The position numbers and the translations under genes are program-made. A stretch of DNA of 64,000 nt, from NCBI RefSeq assembly GCF_000720325.1, contig NZ_JOJM01000040.1:21581-85580 (forward strand), written 5' to 3'. The notes beneath the pieces are model-generated. The model was given only the letters and a program-made list of their open reading frames with translations, was not told where the DNA came from and ran no database searches. This stretch comes from Streptomyces sp. NRRL B-1347. GTDB taxonomy: Bacteria > Actinomycetota > Actinomycetes > Streptomycetales > Streptomycetaceae. Shown in pieces: positions 8,790 to 17,698 of the stretch (the first letter of the stretch is position 1; each line of letters opens with the position of its first letter).

Positions 8790-10019
8790 GTGCCTGCTTC
8801 CTCACACAGCACTTCACAGTCGGACTGGGCGACACGTGCCCCGGCACGGGTTCCGGCATATGCGGCGGAACGCGTCCCGAGGCAACGGCGGAAGCCGTCC
8901 GAGTCGATGCACTCACCAGTTCGACAGGCGGTATCGGTGCCGCCCGCACTGGCCCTTCCGGTGGTGGAGTCGGAGTTTCCCCGGCATCTGCATCCGTATT
9001 GGCCAAAGCTTCAGGAGAAGTCCAGGGCATGGCTCCTGGAAAAGCGCCTCATGCCGCCGGACAAGGTCGCGGCATATGCCGACAGCCTGTGCTACACGGA
9101 CCTGGTGGCTGGGTACTACATCGGTGCCCCCGACGAGCTGCTCGCCGCCATCGCGGACCTCAGCTCCTGGTTCTTCGGCTGGGACGACCGGCACGACCGG
9201 GACGCGGTGCACGGCAGGGCCACGGGCTGGCGGCGCCTGTGCGCCGGGCTACACGAGACACTTCAGGACCCGCGTGCGCAGCTGCACCACGAGGACCCCC
9301 TGGTCGCGGGCTTCGCAGACTGCGTCCTGAGGCTGTACGCGCACCTCGGACCGCGGTGGAACGGGCGCTTCGCCCGGCACTTCCACCCGGTGATCGACGC
9401 CTACGACCACGAGTTCGGCAACCGCCGCACCGGGACCGTGCCGAGCGTCGAGGCGTACGTCGAGCTGCGCCGGCTCACCTTCGCGCACTGGGTCTGGATC
9501 GACCTGCTCGAACCCACCGCGCGCCAGGAGCTGCCGGACGCGGTACGGAAACATCCCGCCTATCGCGCGGCGGCACTCGCGACCCAGGATTTCTCCGCCT
9601 GGTACAACGACCTCTGCTCACTGCCGAAGGAATTGGCAGGGGACGAGGTGCACAACCTCGGAATTTCCCTCATCCACCACGAAGGTCTTTCCCTGCAGCA
9701 GGCGGTGGCGGAAGTGCACCGGCGCGTCAGTGACTGTGTAAGTGATTTTCTCGCGGTGGAACCGGAAGTCCTCAGTTTGGCGGATGAATTGATCGACGGC
9801 AGCGCGGCGGGCCGGAAGGCGAGTGCCGCACTGCAATCGTGCGTCTTCAATATGCGGAACTGGTTCAGTTCCGTCTACTGGTTCCACCACGAATCCGGCA
9901 GATACCGCGTCGACAACTGGGACGATCGATCCTTGCCCCCGTACGTGTCCGACACTCCGGGACCCGAGTTCCCGGAATGTGAATTGCAAGGCCCCGAACT
10001 GACAGGAGGCCAGGAATGA
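8790..10019 (+). CDS. Epi-isozizaene synthase (sesquiterpene cyclase)
   Basis: Class I terpene cyclase that converts farnesyl diphosphate to the tricyclic epi-isozizaene, precursor of the antibiotic albaflavenone. The atypical first metal motif DDRHD (132-136) and the second NDLCSLPKE triad (Asn273, Ser277, Glu281), plus long stretches such as ADSLCYTDL and FSSVYWFHHESGRY, match S. coelicolor SCO5222 from memory. Two starts compete: GTG 8790 has a good GAGAGGGG site 7 bases upstream, whereas ATG 8907 gives a 370-aa protein aligned with the coelicolor start; the extra 39 residues look disordered. The last third uses unusually many A/T-ending codons for this genome. ATGA overlap with the P450 gene. 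Confidence 0.92.
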   Translation: MPASSHSTSQSDWATRAPARVPAYAAERVPRQRRKPSESMHSPVRQAVSVPPALALPVVESEFPRHLHPYWPKLQEKSRAWLLEKRLMPPDKVAAYADSLCYTDLVAGYYIGAPDELLAAIADLSSWFFGWDDRHDRDAVHGRATGWRRLCAGLHETLQDPRAQLHHEDPLVAGFADCVLRLYAHLGPRWNGRFARHFHPVIDAYDHEFGNRRTGTVPSVEAYVELRRLTFAHWVWIDLLEPTARQELPDAVRKHPAYRAAALATQDFSAWYNDLCSLPKELAGDEVHNLGISLIHHEGLSLQQAVAEVHRRVSDCVSDFLAVEPEVLSLADELIDGSAAGRKASAALQSCVFNMRNWFSSVYWFHHESGRYRVDNWDDRSLPPYVSDTPGPEFPECELQGPELTGGQE

Positions 10020-11395
10020 CCGTTGAATCCGCAGCGTCCGCCATACCCGCACCGGCCGGTTCCCAGCGGCTGAATACGCCGCCACTGGTCTCCGGTGGAG
10101 CGCCACTTCTCGGCCACGCCTGGAACCTGGTGCGCGATCCGCTCGGCTTCCTGGCGGACCTGCGTGATCACGGGGATCTCGTCCGGATCCGGCTAGGGCC
10201 CAAAACGGCATACGCGGTGTGCGCGCCACAGCTCGTGGGCGCGCTGCTCAAGAGCCCGGAGTACGTCGTCGGGGGGCCGCTCTGGGACACCCTGGAGGTG
10301 CTGCTCGGCAAGGGCGTGGCGACCAGCAACGGCCCGCTGCACCGGCGCCAGCGGCGCATGATGCAGCCCGCGTTCCGGCCCGAGCGCATCGCCGGATACG
10401 CGCGCGTGATGGCGGAGGAGGCCCAGGCGACGGCGGCCCGCTGGAGTGACGGCGACACGGTGGACGTGAGCGCGGAGATGTTCCGCACCGCCGTGCGCGT
10501 CGTCTCCCGCTCGCTCCTCGAAGTCGACTCGATCGGCGAGAAGGCGGACCGTCTCAGCGACTCGCTGCACACCGTCTTCGAGGGCCTGTACCGCCGCATG
10601 GTGCTTTCCGTCGGACCGCTCTACCGCGTACCGACGCCCGCCAACCGGCGCTTCGAGCGTGCGCTCGCCGATCTGCACGCGCTCGTCGACGAGATCATTG
10701 CCGAACGCCGCCGGTGCGGAAACGGCACGGAAGAGGACTTGCTGGCCGTATTGCTCGCCGCCCGCGACGAATCGGGGCAGCCGCTGACGGACCAGGAGAT
10801 CCATGACCACGTCGTCTCGCTCGTCGTGGCGGGCGCCGAGAATGTCGCCTCGACACTGGCATGGACCTTCCATCTGCTCACCGAACACCCGGAGCACGAA
10901 AGGCGGTTGGTTGAAGAGGTAAATTCCGTGACGCGAGGGCGTCCGGTCGCCTTCGCCGATCTCGGCGAGCTGCGGCACACGCGCAATGTCGTCACGGAGG
11001 CGATGCGTATACGACCGGCCGCCTGGATTTTCACGCGGCGGTCCGTGGCCGAGACCACCCTCGGCGGCTATCGCATTCCGGCCGACGCGGACATCGTGTA
11101 CAGCGTGTACGCGATGCAGCGCGATCCGCGTTCCTTCGAGCGGCATCTGGAGTTCGACCCGGACCGGTGGAATCCGGAACGCGCGGCGAGCGTACCGGAG
11201 TTCGCCATGATGCCCTTCAGCGTGGGCAACCGTAAGTGCCCGGGCGATCACTTCAGCCTGGCGGAACTCACCCTCATCCTGGCCACGATCGTCCCCCGGT
11301 GGCGACTGGCCCCGGTGGCGCGGACCGACCCGCGCACGAAGGTCGGCATCACGCTGCATCCGCGGGATCTGGTGCTGCGCGCCACGGCGCGCTGA
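10016..11395 (+). CDS. CYP170-family cytochrome P450 (albaflavenone synthase)
   Basis: A 459-aa cytochrome P450 expected to oxidise epi-isozizaene in two steps through albaflavenols to albaflavenone. Visible features: I-helix segment AGAENVAS (the usual acid-alcohol Asp/Glu-Thr pair is altered), K-helix EAMR, and haem-binding loop FSVGNRKCPG with the thiolate Cys at residue 408. It starts inside the stop of the cyclase gene (ATGA), so the two are translationally coupled, as in the known SCO5222-SCO5223 operon. CYP170A1 is also known to have a moonlighting farnesene synthase activity; I did not test those residues here. Redox partners are not encoded nearby. Confidence 0.92.
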   Translation: MTVESAASAIPAPAGSQRLNTPPLVSGGAPLLGHAWNLVRDPLGFLADLRDHGDLVRIRLGPKTAYAVCAPQLVGALLKSPEYVVGGPLWDTLEVLLGKGVATSNGPLHRRQRRMMQPAFRPERIAGYARVMAEEAQATAARWSDGDTVDVSAEMFRTAVRVVSRSLLEVDSIGEKADRLSDSLHTVFEGLYRRMVLSVGPLYRVPTPANRRFERALADLHALVDEIIAERRRCGNGTEEDLLAVLLAARDESGQPLTDQEIHDHVVSLVVAGAENVASTLAWTFHLLTEHPEHERRLVEEVNSVTRGRPVAFADLGELRHTRNVVTEAMRIRPAAWIFTRRSVAETTLGGYRIPADADIVYSVYAMQRDPRSFERHLEFDPDRWNPERAASVPEFAMMPFSVGNRKCPGDHFSLAELTLILATIVPRWRLAPVARTDPRTKVGITLHPRDLVLRATAR

Positions 11396-11447
11396 CACCG
11401 GCACGCCGCGTGCCCGCACCGCCTCCGGGCCGGTGCGGGTGCGCGCG

Positions 11448-12419
11448 TCAGGCCGCCGGCTCGGCCCCGGGCCCGCGGAACGTACGCCGGTAGGCGTTCG
11501 GCGTCGTCCCGAGCACGCGGACGAACTGATGGCGCAGCGCGGCCGCGTTCGCGAAGCCGGAGCGCCACGCGATCGCGTCCACGGTCTGGTCCGTGGCCTC
11601 CAGCAACTCCTGGGCGCGCAGCAGGCGTTGGCGCAGCAGCCAGCGGTAGGGGGTGGTGCCGGTCTCCTGCTGGAAGCGGCGGGCGAAGGTGCGCGGCGAC
11701 ATGTGGGCGCGGGCGGCGAGCTGGTCCACGGTCAGCTCCTGGTCGAGGTGGCGCTCCATCCACGCCAGGACCTCGCCGACGGTGTCGCAGCGGGTGCGCG
11801 GCAGCGGGCGCTCGATGTACTGGGCCTGGCCGCCGTCGCGGTGCGGCGGCACGACCATCCGGCGGGCGATGGCGTTGGCGACCTCCGCGCCGTTCTCCCT
11901 GCGGACCAGGTGCAGCGCCGCGTCGATGCCCGCTGCGGTGCCCGCGGAGGTGATCACCGGGTCCTCGTCGACGTACAGCACGTCCGGCTCGACGACGGCG
12001 CGCGGGTAGCGGCGGACCAGCTCCTCGGCGTGGCGCCAGTGCACCGCGCAGCGCCGCCCGTCCAGGAGACCGGCCGCCGCGAGCACGAAGGCGCCGGTGC
12101 AGACGCTGAGCACCCGGGTGCCGCGGTCGGCGGCGCGGCGCAGCGCGTCGAGCAGCACGGGCGGGAAGTCCCGCGTCACATAGGAGTCGCCCGCCGGGAC
12201 GGTGATGAGGTCGGCCTCTTCGAGCCGGTCGAGGCCGTACGGCGTGGAGATGGTGAAGCCGGCGTGGGTGGAGAGCGTCGGGCCCTCGGCCGAGACGAGC
12301 GCGAAGTCGTACACCGGAAGACCCTCGTCGCTGCGGTCGAGTCCGAACACCTCGGACACCACGCCGAGTTCGAAGGGATGCACGCCGTCCAGCGCGACGG
12401 CGGCCACGTTCCTCAACAT
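11448..12419 (-). CDS. nrdS: NrdS, AraC-family regulator with DJ-1/PfpI-like domain
   Basis: A 323-aa GlxA-type transcriptional regulator: N-terminal DJ-1/PfpI-like (class I glutamine amidotransferase) domain at about 1-185 including the VCTGAFVLAAAGLLDGR elbow, then an AraC double helix-turn-helix (DQLAARAHMSPRTFARRFQQETG) ending near residue 310. It is the third gene of the nrdABS operon of Streptomyces. Start ATG 12419 begins the MLRNVAAVALDG sequence typical of the family; in-frame upstream codons to 12476 lack a ribosome-binding site. A 236-base gap separates it from nrdB. Its role in controlling ribonucleotide reductase is not clear even in S. coelicolor. Confidence 0.88.
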   Translation of the reverse strand: MLRNVAAVALDGVHPFELGVVSEVFGLDRSDEGLPVYDFALVSAEGPTLSTHAGFTISTPYGLDRLEEADLITVPAGDSYVTRDFPPVLLDALRRAADRGTRVLSVCTGAFVLAAAGLLDGRRCAVHWRHAEELVRRYPRAVVEPDVLYVDEDPVITSAGTAAGIDAALHLVRRENGAEVANAIARRMVVPPHRDGGQAQYIERPLPRTRCDTVGEVLAWMERHLDQELTVDQLAARAHMSPRTFARRFQQETGTTPYRWLLRQRLLRAQELLEATDQTVDAIAWRSGFANAAALRHQFVRVLGTTPNAYRRTFRGPGAEPAA

Positions 12420-12512
12420 GGGGACAGTGTGCCCTGCCGCTGGCAGGAAATCGAGGCTGTGCGACAGTCCTGCCACTCACGCCGAAGGACGGCCGGCGCG
12501 AGAGTGGTCGTC

Positions 12513-12743
12513 ATGAACGCACACGACGCACTCGACACGCTGGCCGTCCTCGGAGTCTTCCTGCTCATGGCCCTGCCGTCACTGATCGGCCACGCCCACG
12601 ACCGCCGGATCGACCGGCAGCTGCGGGAGGCCGAGCACGGGCCCGGACCGCAGGATCAGAACTCGTCGTCGAAGGAGACCGAGCCCTCCACGGCGACCTG
12701 GTACGCGGACGGGCGCCGCTCGAAGAAGTTGGTCAGCTCCTGA
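12513..12743 (+). CDS. Small single-span membrane protein
   Basis: A 76-aa frame starting at ATG 12513 just after GAGAGTGG. Residues 8-26 form one hydrophobic helix (LAVLGVFLLMALPSLIGHA), followed by a basic/polar tail. It runs opposite to the nrd operon inside the nrdB-nrdS gap and overlaps the 3' end of nrdB by 88 bases. The first ~45 codons have normal Streptomyces GC3 and the hydrophobic N-terminus is protein-like, but the last ~28 codons are antisense to nrdB, so the end may be decayed. I recall a comparable small gene in S. coelicolor at this position. Confidence 0.5.
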   Translation: MNAHDALDTLAVLGVFLLMALPSLIGHAHDRRIDRQLREAEHGPGPQDQNSSSKETEPSTATWYADGRRSKKLVSS

Positions 12744-13696
12744 ACGCCCTGCAGCTCCATGAACGAGAACGGGTTCTCGGAGCCGTACACCGGGGCGAAG
12801 CCGAGGCGCGCCAGGCGCTGGTCGGCGACGCACTCCAGGTACTCGCGCATCGACTCGGTGTTCATGCCGGGCAGGCCCTCACCGCACAGGTCGCGCGCGA
12901 ACTGCAGCTCGGCGTCGACCGCCTCCTTCAGCATGTCCGTGACCTGCTGCTGCAGCGCGTCGTCGAAGAGCTCGGGCTCCTCCTTGCGGACGGTGTCCAC
13001 GACCTCGAAGGCGAAGGACATGTGCATCGTCTCGTCGCGGAACACCCAGTTGGTGCCGGTCGCGAGGCCGTGCAGCAGACCGCGGCTGCGCAGCCAGTAG
13101 ACGTAGGCGAAGGCGCCGTAGAAGAACAGGCCCTCGATGCACGCCGCGAAGCAGATCAGGTTCAGCAGGAAGCGGCGCCGGTCGGCCTGGGACTCCAGGC
13201 GGTCCAGCTTCTCCACCGAGTCCATCCACTTGAAGCAGAACTCGGCCTTCTCGCGGATGGAGGGGATGTTCTCCACGGCCGCGAAGGCGGCGGCGCGGTC
13301 CTCCGGGTCCGGCAGGTAGGTGTCGAGCAGCGTCAGATAGAACTGGACGTGCACGGCCTCCTCGAACAGCTGACGGCTCAGGTAGAGCCGTGCCTCGGGG
13401 GAGTTGATGTGCTTGTACAGCGTGAGCACGAGGTTGTTCGCCACGATCGAGTCGCCGGTCGCGAAGAACGCGACCAGGCGGCCGATCAGGTGCTGCTCCT
13501 CGGGCGTGAGCTTGGCCAGGTCGGCCACGTCCGAGTGGAGGTCGACCTCCTCCACGGTCCAGGTGTTCTTGATCGCGTCGCGGTAGCGCTCGTAGAAGTC
13601 CGGGTAGCGCATCGGGCGGAGCGTCAGCTCGAAGCCCGGGTCGAGCAGGTTCTTCTCGCCCGTCGTCGTGGTGGTGTGCAGTTCCGACTGGGACAT
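12656..13696 (-). CDS. nrdB: Class Ia ribonucleotide reductase, small subunit NrdB
   Basis: A 346-aa R2 subunit carrying the di-iron/tyrosyl radical cofactor that starts deoxyribonucleotide synthesis. Ligands are all visible: Asp82 (GDSIVANN), Glu113 and His116 (EEAVHVQFY) with radical Tyr120 four residues on, Glu188 (ACIEGLFF), and Glu222/His225 (DETMH). The radical Tyr supports class Ia/Ib chemistry rather than Ic. The ATG overlaps the nrdA stop by one base (TAATG). The C-terminal tail ends in DDEF; the last residues of R2 bind R1. Confidence 0.97.
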   Translation of the reverse strand: MSQSELHTTTTTGEKNLLDPGFELTLRPMRYPDFYERYRDAIKNTWTVEEVDLHSDVADLAKLTPEEQHLIGRLVAFFATGDSIVANNLVLTLYKHINSPEARLYLSRQLFEEAVHVQFYLTLLDTYLPDPEDRAAAFAAVENIPSIREKAEFCFKWMDSVEKLDRLESQADRRRFLLNLICFAACIEGLFFYGAFAYVYWLRSRGLLHGLATGTNWVFRDETMHMSFAFEVVDTVRKEEPELFDDALQQQVTDMLKEAVDAELQFARDLCGEGLPGMNTESMREYLECVADQRLARLGFAPVYGSENPFSFMELQGVQELTNFFERRPSAYQVAVEGSVSFDDEF

Positions 13697-16116
13697 TACT
13701 GGCAGGCCTCGCAGGACTCGGGGTTTTCCAGGGAGCAGGCGATCGCCTCGGGGTCGGTCACCTGCTGGGGGACGGGGGCGGCCGCGGCGGCGGAGCCACC
13801 GGCGGCGCGGGCGATGCGCGTCGCGGGGCGCGAGCGCAGGTAGTACGTGGTCTTGAGGCCCTGCTGCCAGGCGTAGGCGTACATCGAGGAGAGCTTGCCG
13901 ATGGTCGGCGTCTCCAGGAACAGGTTCAGGGACTGCGACTGGTCGAGGTACGGGGTGCGCGCCGCGGCCATGTCGATCAGGCCGCGCTGCGGGATCTCCC
14001 AGGCCGTGCGGTACAGGTTCCGCACGTCCGCGGGCACCCAGGTGAAGCCCTGCACCGAGCCGTTGGACTCGCGCAGCGCCTCACGGGTCTGCGCGTCCCA
14101 GACGCCGAGCTTCTTGAGGTCCTGCACCAGGTAGGAGTTCACCTGGAGGAACTCGCCGGACAGGGTCTCGCGCTTGAAGAGGTTGGAGACCTGCGGTTCG
14201 ATGCACTCGTAGACGCCCGCGATGGACGCGATGGTGGCGGTCGGGGCGATGGCCAGGAGCAGCGAGTTGCGCATGCCGACCTTGCCGATGCGCTCCCGCA
14301 GCGCCTCCCAGCGCTCGGGCCAGGCGCGCTCGGCCGCGGTGTGCTCGTAGTGGTCGGGGTGCAGGACGCCGCGCGCGGTGCGGGTCTTCTCCCAGGCGGG
14401 CAGCGGGCCGTGGCGCTCGGCGAGGTCCGCGGAGGCCTCGTAGGCGGCGAGCATGATCCGCTCGGCGATCTTCGTGGACAGCGCCTTGGCCTCGGGGGAG
14501 TCGAAGGGCAGCCGCAGCTGGAAGAAGACGTCCTGCAGACCCATGGCGCCGAGGCCCACCGGGCGCCACTTGGCGTTGGAGCGCCCGGCCTGCTCGGTCG
14601 GGTAGAAGTTGATGTCCACGACGCGGTCGAGGAACGTCACGGCGGTGCGGACGGTGGCGTCGAGGCGCTCCCAGTCGATGTCCCCGTCGGCCACGAAGGC
14701 GCCGAGGTTCACCGAGCCGAGGTTGCACACGGCCGTCTCGCCGTCGTCGGTGACTTCGAGGATCTCCGTGCACAGGTTGGAGGAGTGCACGGTGTGGCCG
14801 GGCTCGGCGGTCTGGTTGGCCGTGCGGTTGGAGGCGTCCTTGAAGGTCATCCAGCCGTTGCCGGTCTGCGCCAGGGTGCGCATCATGCGGCCGTACAGGT
14901 CACGGGCGGGCATGGTCTTGCGGGCCAGGCCCTTGGCCTCCGCCGCGCGGTAGGCCGCGTCGAACTCGTCGCCCCACAGGTCGACGAGCTCGGGCACGTC
15001 GGCGGGCGAGAACAGCGACCACTCCTGGTCGGCGGCGACCCGGCGCATGAACTCGTCCGGGATCCAGTGCGCCAGGTTCAGGTTGTGGGTGCGCCGGGCG
15101 TCCTCGCCCGTGTTGTCGCGCAGCTCCAGGAACTCCTCGATGTCGGAGTGCCAGGTCTCCAGGTAGACGGCGGCGGCGCCCTTGCGGCGGCCGCCCTGGT
15201 TCACGGCGGCGACGGAGGCGTCCAGCGTCTTCAGGAACGGCACGATGCCGTTGGAGTGGCCGTTCGTGCCGCGGATCAGCGAACCGCGCGAGCGGATGCG
15301 GGAGTACGAGAGGCCGATGCCGCCGGCGTGCTTCGACAGGCGCGCCACCTGGTGGTAGCGGTCGTAGATCGAGTCCAGCTCGTCGAGCGGCGAGTCGAGC
15401 AGGTAGCAGCTCGACATCTGCGGGTGCCGGGTGCCGGAATTGAAGAGCGTCGGCGAGGACGGCAGGTAGTCCAGACGGCTCATCAGGCGGTACAGGGCGG
15501 CGACCTCGTCGAGCGCGCGCTCGGATTCGTCCTCGGCGAGACCGGTGGCCACGCGCAGCATGAAGTGCTGCGGCGTCTCGATGACCTTGCGGGTGATCGG
15601 GTGGCGCAGCAGGTAGCGGCTGTGCAGCGTGCGCAGGCCGAAGTAGCCGAAGCGGCGGTCGGCGCCGTCGGCGAGCGCGGCCTCCACGAGCCCGTCCAGA
15701 CGGGCGCCGTGCAGCTCCGTGAACGCGGCGGTGCGGTCGGCGATCAGGCCCTCGCGGTGGCCGACCGCGACGGATCCGGAGAACGACGTGACGCCCTGCG
15801 ACGCGGCCTCCTCGCGGATGCCGATGGACAGGAGCCGGGCGGCGAGCAGGGAGTACGCGGGGTCCTCGGAGATGAGCCCGGCGGCCGCCTCGGTGGCGAG
15901 CTCCCGCAACTCGGCCTCGTCGGCCTTCGCCGAGCGGCCGCGCAGGGCAGCCGCGGCGACGCGACCGGGGTCGGCGTCGGGGAGGTCGGCGGTGAGGTCG
16001 GTCAGGGTGCGCAGCAGGGCGGTTCCGGGGCCGTCGGCGGACGACGCGGACTGCTCGGCGTGCTGCTGACCGGCTTCGGCCTGCGCTGACGCGGGCTCGG
16101 CGGGCGCGATGGTCAC
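13696..16116 (-). CDS. nrdA: Class Ia ribonucleotide reductase, large subunit NrdA
   Basis: An 806-aa R1 subunit that reduces ribonucleoside diphosphates. The catalytic core includes SSCYLLDSP, the NLCTEI active-site cysteine/glutamate, and the C-terminal redox pair Cys802/Cys805 (ESCEACQ) that accepts electrons from thioredoxin. The GTG at 16116 is chosen because GAGGGAGAG lies 6 bases upstream; longer in-frame extension would run through the riboswitch. The first ~45 residues are Ala/Glu-rich and disordered, and no clear ATP-cone is seen. The operon is repressed by adenosylcobalamin through the leader riboswitch, since Streptomyces can rely on the B12-dependent class II enzyme (nrdJ) instead. 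Confidence 0.97.
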   Translation of the reverse strand: MTIAPAEPASAQAEAGQQHAEQSASSADGPGTALLRTLTDLTADLPDADPGRVAAAALRGRSAKADEAELRELATEAAAGLISEDPAYSLLAARLLSIGIREEAASQGVTSFSGSVAVGHREGLIADRTAAFTELHGARLDGLVEAALADGADRRFGYFGLRTLHSRYLLRHPITRKVIETPQHFMLRVATGLAEDESERALDEVAALYRLMSRLDYLPSSPTLFNSGTRHPQMSSCYLLDSPLDELDSIYDRYHQVARLSKHAGGIGLSYSRIRSRGSLIRGTNGHSNGIVPFLKTLDASVAAVNQGGRRKGAAAVYLETWHSDIEEFLELRDNTGEDARRTHNLNLAHWIPDEFMRRVAADQEWSLFSPADVPELVDLWGDEFDAAYRAAEAKGLARKTMPARDLYGRMMRTLAQTGNGWMTFKDASNRTANQTAEPGHTVHSSNLCTEILEVTDDGETAVCNLGSVNLGAFVADGDIDWERLDATVRTAVTFLDRVVDINFYPTEQAGRSNAKWRPVGLGAMGLQDVFFQLRLPFDSPEAKALSTKIAERIMLAAYEASADLAERHGPLPAWEKTRTARGVLHPDHYEHTAAERAWPERWEALRERIGKVGMRNSLLLAIAPTATIASIAGVYECIEPQVSNLFKRETLSGEFLQVNSYLVQDLKKLGVWDAQTREALRESNGSVQGFTWVPADVRNLYRTAWEIPQRGLIDMAAARTPYLDQSQSLNLFLETPTIGKLSSMYAYAWQQGLKTTYYLRSRPATRIARAAGGSAAAAAPVPQQVTDPEAIACSLENPESCEACQ

Positions 16117-16235
16117 GTGGTGCTCTCCCTCGCTCGGCTCTGGGCTTCGAGGGGGGGCGAGGGCACACGGGAGCGACCGCGGGCAGCGGTACGCACGCCG
16201 TCCACCAGCCCATTCCACGAGGCCCGGACGTCTGC

Positions 16236-16248
16236 GCCCGGACCGGGC
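16236..16248 (-). promoter_or_regulatory. GC hairpin downstream of riboswitch aptamer
   Basis: A perfect palindrome GCCCGGACCGGGC lies directly after the aptamer in the nrdA leader and 120 bases before the nrdA start. It could be part of the expression platform, but I cannot show a switching fold. Confidence 0.35.
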
Positions 16249-16254
16249 GGCACG

Positions 16255-16400
16255 GGCGTGCTGTCGGCAGGTCCTCGGACTTGCGGGTACGCAAATGCGC
16301 ACACGTACACCGTTGCGGGACAGTTCCGGACTTGCACCGGATTCCCCTGCGACGACAGCGAGGACGAGCATACATCTTGTGCTGGGTTTCGGTGGCACCC
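16255..16400 (-). ncRNA. Adenosylcobalamin riboswitch of nrdABS
   Basis: Read on the minus strand, the leader contains the cobalamin aptamer core: GGGGAA, then CCGGTGCAAGTCCGG (plus 16326-16340), CTGTCCCGCAACGGTG, and the B12-box-like AAGTCCGAGGACCTGCC followed by GACA (plus 16265-16282). These match the conserved blocks of the Rfam cobalamin family. The aptamer lies about 140 bases upstream of the nrdA start. A B12 riboswitch controlling nrdABS is established in S. coelicolor. Outer limits are approximate. Confidence 0.95.
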
Positions 16401-16458
16401 CTAGATGTTGTGTCGGAGGTGACCGGTTCCTCACGGGGTGTGGTCGCTCGTGTGCCCG

Positions 16459-16956
16459 TCAGAGCGTCAACTCGTAGGAGAGAAGGGTCAGACCGGGGAC
16501 CGGTTCCCAGTCCCGGCGCGGGGCGCGGACGAAGCCGAGCCGCTCGTAGAGCCGCTGTGCCGCGCGCATCGTCGGCTGCGTGGACAGGACGACCGCGGCG
16601 CGCTCCGCGGCCCTGGCCCGCTCGACGCAGGCGCGCACCAGGGCCTCGCCCGCACCCCGTCCGCGCGCCGCGCGCGCGACGGCGAGCATCCGGACCTCCG
16701 CCTCGTCCGCGCGCGCGATGTCCGTCATGGGCCCGGCCGAGGGCACGAACGTCACGCCCCCGAGCAGTTGCTCGCCCGCCACCGCGACGAGCACCTCGGC
16801 CGCGTCGGCCCGCCCCGCGACGTCGCGCAGGTGGTCCCGGTAGCCGCCGTCCTCGGCGCCGAACGCCAGGAACCCGTCGCGCAGATACGCCTCGACGGTG
16901 AGGTCGCCGAGAGCCGCGTACTCGGCGGGCCGGGCCCGCCTGATGACTATGTCCAT
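16459..16956 (-). CDS. GNAT family N-acetyltransferase
   Basis: A 165-aa GCN5-related acetyltransferase. Motif A for acetyl-CoA binding is RGRGAGEALVRACVERA (about 98-115), preceded by the strand VRMLAVA; the C-terminal LYERLGFV segment is the usual motif B. The acceptor is unknown. It stands alone on the minus strand, upstream of the nrd leader, with the nrd promoter in the 40-60 bases after its stop. Confidence 0.85.
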   Translation of the reverse strand: MDIVIRRARPAEYAALGDLTVEAYLRDGFLAFGAEDGGYRDHLRDVAGRADAAEVLVAVAGEQLLGGVTFVPSAGPMTDIARADEAEVRMLAVARAARGRGAGEALVRACVERARAAERAAVVLSTQPTMRAAQRLYERLGFVRAPRRDWEPVPGLTLLSYELTL

Positions 16957-16993
16957 GCGCGGCAGTGTGCCCGAGAGCCCCCGCGCCGGCCGG

Positions 16994-17629
16994 TCAGCCG
17001 CTCGCGCCCGGCGGGTCCTGCGGGGCGCCGTCCCCGTCCGGGGGAAGGTCGCCGCGGTCCGGAGGAAGGCCCGTCCCGCCGCCGTCCGCGGCCGGGCCTC
17101 CGGGGTCGGCGGGCTCGGGCAGGGTGGCGTCCAGCTCGCGGTCGTCGGCGGGGTGGGCGTCCTCGGCGGCGGCGCGCAGCACGGCGCGGTCCACCGCGCC
17201 GCGGTCGGCGGCGAGCTGGACGCGCAGCCCGTTCTCCGAGCGGACGTACTCGTGCCGGGAGCCCGTGACGCGGTACCAGCCCTTGCCGTCCTTCTCGCAG
17301 CTCTCGGCGGCGGGCGGGACCGTGCGGCAGTTCTTGTCGGTGACGGTGCCCCGGTCGACGGAGAGGGTCAGCTGCGCGCCGCCCTTGTCCCGCACGTACG
17401 TGGACTGGAAGCCGTAGTCACCGATCACGCCCACCGACTGCCGGGCGAGTTCGAAGCCGTCGGCCTGCGTCACGTACACGTGCTCCACGACGGTCTGCGC
17501 CGCCTCGGCGCGCGCCTTGAGCTCGGAGCGGTCCGGCGGCGCCGCGCTGTCGAGGCTGTCCGAGCCGCAGCCGGTGAGGGCGAGCGGGGCGAGGAGCAGA
17601 GCTGGGAGGAGGCGGCGGGAACGTCTCAT
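16994..17629 (-). CDS. Putative lipoprotein, unknown function
   Basis: A 211-aa predicted lipoprotein: basic N-terminus, hydrophobic stretch, and lipobox LTGC with the acylated Cys near residue 21. ATG 17629 has AAAGGA 8 bases upstream; an in-frame start 18 bases earlier lacks one. Two further cysteines (CRTVPPAAESC) could form a disulfide outside the membrane. The last ~50 residues are Pro/Gly/Asp-rich and disordered. It lies 70 bases downstream of the symporter gene, on the same strand, and may be read with it. I do not recognise a family. Confidence 0.7.
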   Translation of the reverse strand: MRRSRRLLPALLLAPLALTGCGSDSLDSAAPPDRSELKARAEAAQTVVEHVYVTQADGFELARQSVGVIGDYGFQSTYVRDKGGAQLTLSVDRGTVTDKNCRTVPPAAESCEKDGKGWYRVTGSRHEYVRSENGLRVQLAADRGAVDRAVLRAAAEDAHPADDRELDATLPEPADPGGPAADGGGTGLPPDRGDLPPDGDGAPQDPPGASG

Positions 17630-17698
17630 GCGTACATCCTTTCGCATGCGCCCGCCGCCGGCCCGTGCCCCGGCCCCGTCCGTGCGTACCGCCCTGGT

